This document shows, one piece after another, positions 58,475 to 64,000 of a DNA stretch of 64,000 nucleotides. The stretch is from NCBI GenBank assembly GCA_014529385.2, contig JABFUD020000347.1:1-64000 (forward strand), given 5' to 3'. A program made the translations under genes and the position numbers. Each line of letters opens with the position of its first letter. Position 1 is the first letter of the stretch. Below the pieces are notes generated by a model that worked only from the letters and a program-made list of their open reading frames with translations, ran no database searches and had not been told where the DNA came from. This DNA comes from Adiantum capillus-veneris (lineage: Eukaryota > Streptophyta > Polypodiopsida > Polypodiales > Pteridaceae).

Positions 58475-58705
58475 ATGGCTCCAAAGAGAACTAGAGGAAA
58501 TCCTCTTACTGAGGAAGAGGATATTAGCATCAAAAGAAATAAAGCCACTAATGACCATGAGGCTGGGCCTAGCCATAGGCCAACGGAGGAAAATTTGCAG
58601 GCTCCAGCCCAGCAGCAGCAGGTGGCCAAGCAGTCACAGGTGGATTTCTATTTTGTTCAATTAAATCTTTTAAAGTTAATTTTTAAGTTAGCATTGCATA
58701 CGTAA
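58475..58705 (+). CDS. Short ORF in the D LTR, possible 5' exon of gag
   Basis: 77 residues starting MAPKRTRGNPLTEEED, then polar and Gln-rich (QQQQVAKQSQ). The start GACATGG is in good context. A basic, Pro-containing N-terminus of this type is common at the start of plant gypsy Gag proteins. After QSQ there is CACAG/GTGGAT, which could be a donor; the residues beyond look like chance (hydrophobic LNLLKLIFKLALHT). The LTR TATA box lies 1.9 kb upstream, so the ORF is inside the predicted transcript. An exon joined to the downstream gag is inference only. Confidence 0.35.
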   Translation: MAPKRTRGNPLTEEEDISIKRNKATNDHEAGPSHRPTEENLQAPAQQQQVAKQSQVDFYFVQLNLLKLIFKLALHT

Positions 58706-59767
58706 GGAGTGAGTAAGAATTAGGAAAGAAATAATTGACCAAAAACGGAGGGTAACTTCCAATGTGCATTGTTTATAATGTAGGAAAGGATTGTTTGGGT
58801 TAAAATTGGTTAAATTAGGAAAGATATGATTGATCATCCTTAAGACAGCTTGGTCTCCGACTCCTTGCTATATTTTGATGATAATGATTGGCTTTCTAGC
58901 CACGGATAAGTCGGTTACCCCCATGAATGATGAGTTTTTACTCCGTGTCATGTCTTGATGTTTCTACATAAGTTAAGATACCGTTTTCTATCCTAGGGGA
59001 GCCGCCCGGTTGTATGGGCAACTGGTTTGAAGTATGGGCACCCGGAACCTTGGGTGGGGGTTTATCCACTCCGGATTGTGAATAAGGAATGGGTGCCGTT
59101 TTTTTTTCACCCTTAGGTGGTCTTGAGACAAGAAGAAGAGTAGTGGTCATGGTTATTATAGATAATGTTTTCATTGACAGTACCCTGTCTTAAGTTTAAA
59201 GATGTCTGTTTGCTAAAAGAATGTTTTCAATACTTTTTTCAAGGGCTATTTTAATAAAATCCAGTTATGAAGGATAAAAGGAATCATTATTTTAACTGTG
59301 ATAAGAACGTGGTAGTAATTAAATAACAAAAGAATCACGTGTGAGTGCTGGGTGGTAAGTGGGGATTGACTAAGGTTGTCAATCATGGACGGGTGGACCT
59401 GATTAGTCAGGTAACTATCTATCCCTGCGCACTAAAACATTTAGAAAACTTCTTCACTTGGAAGAGGAATCTACCAGTGGCTGTGCCCTCACATATGTTA
59501 GGGGGAGAAGAGCGTTGGTTGAGGATACCTTAGCCAAAATTATGGAAGTTATAGGGCCAAAATAGTTTTTTTACTTTAATACGTTGTCCCGTTTCTGCTG
59601 CGAGACAGGACTAGGTCTTCTTATAAGGCTATAGACCCAAACCATTGTCAATGGTAAAGGTCTATTCCTTGGATTTTTCTTGTTTAGAGACTCTGATTTT
59701 TATCAGACCTAGAGACTTGTCAAGGATCCCATCCCGATCTTGGTATAGGCGGGTTGGGGACCTCACA
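58706..59767 (+). other. Remainder of D 5' LTR, non-coding
   Basis: Untranslated sequence of the LTR with no repeat and no recognised protein. A GGGTAACTTCC segment and several CCGG-type words are all I see. Confidence 0.5.
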
Positions 59768-59769
59768 AG

Positions 59770-59787
59770 TGGTATCAGAGTCTGTGT
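59770..59787 (+). promoter_or_regulatory. Primer-binding site of element D
   Basis: TGGTATCAGAGTCTGTGT, two bases after the LTR. TGGTATCAGAG is the classic site pairing with initiator tRNA-Met; the next base is T where C is usual. Confidence 0.9.
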
Positions 59788-59844
59788 TGATTAAAGTCTT
59801 GGACCTAGGGAAAGTTTAAGGCGTTAGGTTGAAATACGTGATCT

Positions 59845-60213
59845 TTGACAAATACAATTAAAGACGTATTTAATGAAGAGAGGGAGTGGAAGGAAGAGAG
59901 AGAGTTATCCCCATCTTTGCAAGAAAATTTCCATCAGGCCTACTTCAAATTCATGGATTTCAACATTAGGTTTATGAGGTCTTGCCTATCCCGAGACTAT
60001 TCAATGCAAAAAAGCGTGATGAAATGGCTGGATAATAGATTTTCTCCTTCCACTTGGAGAATCAAGTGGTCAAGATCTGGTGGAATTTTCTACATTGATG
60101 CGGGAGAATTAGAAGGTTTAGAACTAAATTTGAAGAAGCTCAAATGGGCCGAAGATCTTCAAGTGATTGAAGTATTTTTGCGTTGGGACGGAGAATTCAG
60201 AAAAACCTTGTAA
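59845..60213 (+). CDS. ORF of unknown function in element D
   Basis: 122 residues, first frame after the primer site. Charged and Trp-rich (VMKWLDNRFS, WRIKWSRSGGIFYIDAG, LRWDGEFRKTL). No family recognised. It may be the N-terminal part of Gag before the capsid domain, since the latter follows at 60661, but no sequence link is visible. Confidence 0.4.
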   Translation: MTNTIKDVFNEEREWKEERELSPSLQENFHQAYFKFMDFNIRFMRSCLSRDYSMQKSVMKWLDNRFSPSTWRIKWSRSGGIFYIDAGELEGLELNLKKLKWAEDLQVIEVFLRWDGEFRKTL

Positions 60214-60660
60214 TAGATGATATCCAAGTATCACAAAATCAGTGGGTGTTTGATCAAGTGTCTAAAGTAACCTACTACTAGGTAGAATTAGGCCCATAGG
60301 AGTAGGCGCTAGTTTTAGTGGACCAAAAGATGTTGTATATTTTCATCCTATATCTGATCCACCCAAAGTCCTCAAGATTTTAGTATAGGACTATCGTCAT
60401 CTTTGTACATAGTAGGATCTTCATGAATTGTATTAACTTATGTACATACTATGTGTATTAACTTATGTACATACTATGGTTCTCATGGGTATGCTATAAG
60501 TAGTTTTGTTTATGGTTTGGCAATTGTCTTCATCCTATGTGCAAAAGTCTTGAGTAGGAGATAAGTCAAAATTTTAAGAAAGAAAGAAGTCATCTGGTAC
60601 TAAATTCCACAAATTCAACCTCAGGGAAATACTCGCGTAAATAGCCTTTACACTGTTAGT

Positions 60661-61350
60661 CAAGAGAAAAAATTACTACTAAAGCAAGTTCAACTCCCTA
60701 CTTTCAAAGGAGAGGGACCCAATTTAGAACGAGATGCCGAAGCATGGTTAGATGCTATGGATGACTATTTCAAAGCTGCAGGAACTGCTCTAGAAAACCA
60801 AACAATGTTGGGTATGTTCCGTCTCAGTGGAGATGCCAAGATTTGGTGGAAGCAACACTGTAGAGATAATCCCACGAGTAGTCCATCTTGGGAGAAAATG
60901 AAGCAGGCAATCAAAGAACGTTCTCTCCTCCTTCACATTAGGCTGTCAGATGAAGAGTTTTGGTCTACGCCAGCTAGGACTTTCATTAGAGGAGTACTAC
61001 ACCAAGTTTGTGTCTTTATGATGCCATGCTCCCCAGATGAACATGGAGCAACAAATTGTCCGCTTCTGTCAAGGCCTCAACAAACCCCTGAGTACACGTC
61101 TTGAAGCCATGAGGCCTACATCAATACAGGATGCCCTTCTCAAGGCTAAGTCTCTTGCAACCGAAGGAACCAACTCCATAAGGAACAATAATGGATTTAA
61201 TAACTTTAGGGGAAGAGCCAGGGGAACTTTCAACCAAGGATACCAACAACGTGGACTAGCTGCAGTAGTAAACCTGTAGACGACCTTCCCAAAGTGTTAG
61301 GTGTTATGGATGCAATCAAATGGGGCACTATAGAAATAACTTTCCTGAAG
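60661..61350 (+). pseudogene. gag: Gag of element D (capsid plus damaged zinc knuckle)
   Basis: The capsid domain opens with LPTFKGEGPNLERDAEAWLD, continues with MLGMFRLSGDAKIWWKQH and ENQTMLG, and shifts frame near 60960-61020 to the C-terminal half EQQIVRFCQGLNKPLSTRL and SIQDALLKAKSLATEG (to 61279). A further shift leads to a zinc knuckle, CYGCNQMGHYRNNF, at about 61302-61343, where the last Cys is replaced by Phe. This is the plant chromovirus-type Gag arrangement. Three frames are needed, so it cannot be translated as one protein. Confidence 0.8.
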
Positions 61351-62421
61351 AGAAAAACCCTCGAACTACTGCTAGAGCCATTCCTCAAAATCAAGGAGAT
61401 AGTGTATGAGGAGGTAGAAATGGAGGATGAGGTAGAGGAAGAGCAAGAGGAGCCAAATCTTATGCAATCATAGGAGAACCAACCTTATGTGAATAAGAAA
61501 GATAAAAGAGCCACTCGCTTGGCAATAGTTAGAAATCTTAGAGCTTTGTAAACCACTATAAATCAATAATGTAAAAAACTTGAGTTACTTATATATTGTA
61601 ATGGTATACATGATTTTCTTCTCCAAAATTACTTAATGAATCTAAAGTTAAGTTAGTATTCAATCAAGAAATTAAGGGTAGATCTAGAAAATGATAAAGA
61701 GGTTCTCGTTAGGAAGGAAAATTTCAAATCTTAGAAATGAGGTAGTTATCAAGAAACCAACTCACATTCTTGTGCACACAATAACCTCCCTCTCTGGAGA
61801 GATTATTACCAGATTGAGTTTGAGTCTCCACAGATGGCGGCCAAAGTGGTTTCAAAGAGGCCGCTCGGCATTAGGGAAAGTATTAAGGTACGAGACTAAT
61901 AAAAAGCCGAAAAGAACTCTTGGTATGATACTTCTTAAAACCCTTTTACATATTGTTGGTCAACTAGGTTAGAGCACAGAGGGGGTACCTCTGGTGCAAT
62001 AGTGGAAGCTTGTGCCAGATGCAGATTGAGAATGGCAAGAACACACCGAGAGCGTTCAGATTGGCAAAGCTGAAATACATGATACTTGTCGAACGCTGAT
62101 TGCTCTGAATGGTCAGTTAGACCGAGCGTGTTCATGTTGACAAGATGGATATATGGATATTTTATGGAATTGATTTAACCTGGTTTTTTAGATGATACAA
62201 ATGGTTTGTAAAAGTTTTTAACCTGGGCTCAACAATGAGAGTTTCTTGAGGAAAAATTGACTAGCAAGTAACTCCAACCAGCAACTAGAAAGAACTCTTA
62301 AAGTAATTAGTAACATTTGGTAAAGTGGAAAGGTTATCCCTTCGAAGATGCCACTTGGAGAATGAATTTCTCTTCTCAAAGATTTTCCCAATTTCCGTTG
62401 AGATGAGGGCATCTCAAATTC
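61351..62421 (+). other. Interior of D after gag, no pol
   Basis: About 1.07 kb where pol would be expected. A 93-residue frame (61691-61972) is not recognised. No RT, integrase or protease motif was found in any frame. Pol appears deleted or was never present. Confidence 0.6.
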
Positions 62422-62434
62422 AAGTTAGGGTGAT
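62422..62434 (+). promoter_or_regulatory. Polypurine tract of element D
   Basis: AAGTTAGGGTGAT directly before the TG of the 3' LTR; a weak, interrupted purine run of the type seen in plant chromoviruses. Confidence 0.5.
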
Positions 62435-64000
62435 TGTAAGGTTTTCAGTTTTTGAAACCTTAAAGATTGTATAAAGCTTAAAACTCATATGAAAAAGCAA
62501 TGTAGAATTGTTCGACAGCGGCAAATATTGGTATTTTTAAAATCTTAAGCACAGCAAACTCGGGCTAGAAATTTTCAGAATAATATTTTGATAAAATCTG
62601 GAAAAGTTATGGGCCCTGAAAAGTTACACTACGAATTCGATTAGTTAAGTAAAATTGGATGGTTTTAGTAATTATTATTAACAAAGACTTTCTTATCCTA
62701 AGATTCTAGAATTTATTGATATTTTTAATTTTCATCATTAAAAGTTAGTGAAAATAGTCAAAATCAATGGAAGCTGAGGGGGCAATGTGGAGCTATGATG
62801 AACCTGCCAAGGACTCAAATAGCAGCAAGGGGCGCCATCTTCAGCCTGGGACTGCTTGAACTGCAAGCAACTGCCTTTTACAACCTGTGAGAGCTTGTGA
62901 GTGCCAAAAAACCTATAAATAGGACCCCTTGGCACATGCACAATGGGGGACTTGAGACACCTTACTCTCTCTCATCTAGAAAAACCGCTACGTAGAAATC
63001 ACTAGAGATTGAGCTCTAGTTGATTAACTTAAACAAATTACTCTATTTTTAGGACAAATTAAAAGGGGAAAATTAGTAAATTGATTCAAATTGCTTTGAG
63101 TTATTTATTAGAGGTTAATTATATGTTAGGAAATCCGTGATAATTATGTCAAGCTCAAAAAATTAGTTTACCTAATTACTTTAGCAAAATTACTCTATTT
63201 TTAGGATAAATTAAATCGGGGAAATTAGCAAATGGATTTAGATTGATTTGATCTATTTATCAAAGGTTAATTACATGTTAGGGAACCTATGATACTTATG
63301 TCAATCTCAGATAATTAATTTACCTCATTACTTTAGCAAAAATACTTTGTTTTTAGACAAATTAAGAAGAGAAATTAGAAAATTGAGTCGAATTGCTTTG
63401 AGTTACTTATCAGAGATGAACTATATGTTAGGGAACCTGTGATAATTATGTCAAGCTCATATAGTTAGTTTACATAAATACTTTAGCAAATTTACTCTAT
63501 TTTTAAGATAAATTAAAAAGGGAAAATTAGTAAATTGATTTAAAATGCTTTGAGTTATTTATGAAATGTTAATTACATGTTAGGCAATCCGTGAGATTAT
63601 GTTAACCTCAAATAATTAATTTATCTAATTACTTTAGCAGGATTACTTTGTTTTTAGGACAAATCAAAAGGGGAAAATTAGTAAATTGATTCAAAATACT
63701 TTGAGTTATTTTTCAGAGGTTAATTACGTGGTAGAAAACCTTTGATAATTATGTTAACCTCATATAATTAATTTACCTAATTACTTTAACAGAATTACTC
63801 TGTTTTTAGGACCAATTAGCAAATTGATTAAAAATTCTTTGAGTTATTTATTAGAGGTTAATTACATGTTAAGAAACCCGTGTTAATTATATTAAGCTTA
63901 GATAATTAATTTACCTAATTACGTTAGCATAATTACTCTGTTTTTAGGACAATTTAAAAGAGAGAAACTAGCAAATTGATTCAAAATGCTTTGAGTTATT
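62435..64000 (+). mobile_element. 3' LTR of element D, cut by the window end
   Basis: TGTAAGGTTTTCAG onward aligns with 56063 onward. TATA box at 62914-62923. From about 63020 the 151-bp tandem repeat resumes and continues to the window edge. Confidence 0.9.

Larger units (their letters stand above)
56063..59767 (+). mobile_element. 5' LTR of element D (3.7 kb)
   Basis: TGTAAGGTTTCCAG...CCTCACA. The first part aligns with 62435-64000. TATA box TATATATA at 56557-56564 (TATAAATAGG at 62914 in the other copy), followed by CTCTCTC-rich sequence and then an internal tandem array. A strong-context ATG reading MAPKRTRG lies at 58475. The LTR is longer than the interior, which is unusual. Confidence 0.85.
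56063..64000 (+). mobile_element. Element D: long-LTR, gag-only gypsy-type element (3' end outside window)
   Basis: 5' LTR 3705 bp, interior 2667 bp, 3' LTR at least 1566 bp. The interior holds gag remnants but no protease, RT, RNase H or integrase, so D is non-autonomous or internally deleted. It inserted into the satellite after GGCCAA (GCCAA at 56058-56062 is the expected left duplication; the right one is outside). The primer site is of the initiator tRNA-Met type, unlike A, B and F. Confidence 0.85.

Noticed and set aside
61691..61972. A pol or host fragment in element D
   Set aside because: No motif of RT, protease, RNase H, integrase or a known host family could be found in any frame.

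Overview
The window is a block of nested long-terminal-repeat (LTR) retrotransposons and satellite DNA from a large, AT-rich land-plant genome. The evidence is plant-type Ty3/gypsy polyproteins, tRNA primer-binding sites (one matching the TGGCGCC...GGGGA type used by Athila-like elements, one matching TGGTATCAGAG of initiator tRNA-Met), canonical TG...CA LTRs, 5-bp target-site duplications and a 223-bp satellite. I could not place the species. I see no host gene, tRNA, rRNA or CRISPR.

Layout. (1) 1-1388: element F, minus strand, only its 5' LTR, primer site and the start of its leader. (2) 1389-22149: element A, plus strand, an old and heavily mutated giant gypsy element. Its 5' LTR lies outside the window, because F appears to have inserted into its leader. 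Its order is leader, gag, protease 1, RT, RNase H, integrase, a second retropepsin-like domain, a long non-coding stretch, ORF3, a gag-like ORF4, polypurine tract (PPT) and 3' LTR. (3) 22150-23323: no gene seen. (4) 23324-23931 and 53081-56062: two parts of one satellite array, split by element B. (5) 23932-53080: element B, plus strand, about 18.5 kb of its own sequence, a relative of A with both LTRs, primer site, PPT and a nearly intact TSD. Its RT gene is split by (6) element C, 32542-43156, minus strand, a complete gypsy element with perfect GTCAT duplications and the best-preserved reading frames in the window. (7) 56063 to the end: element D, plus strand, with a 3.7-kb LTR containing about eight copies of a 151-bp repeat, a gag-only interior and a 3' LTR cut by the window edge. 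D also sits in the satellite.

How the parts work together. In A, B and C, Gag would form the particle, protease cuts the polyprotein, RT and RNase H copy the RNA, and integrase inserts the DNA. All copies carry stop codons or frameshifts, so none looks autonomous now.

The unusual material is the architecture shared by A and B: two retropepsin-like domains per element, a duplicated zinc-binding domain before integrase, an extra ORF3 after pol whose N-terminal domain also seems present in C, AG/GT splice-donor-like sites before gag and before ORF3, and a family-specific palindrome repeated only in the non-coding regions before gag and before ORF3 (and in the LTR of B). The palindrome differs between A and B but shares an ATCGCGAT-like centre.
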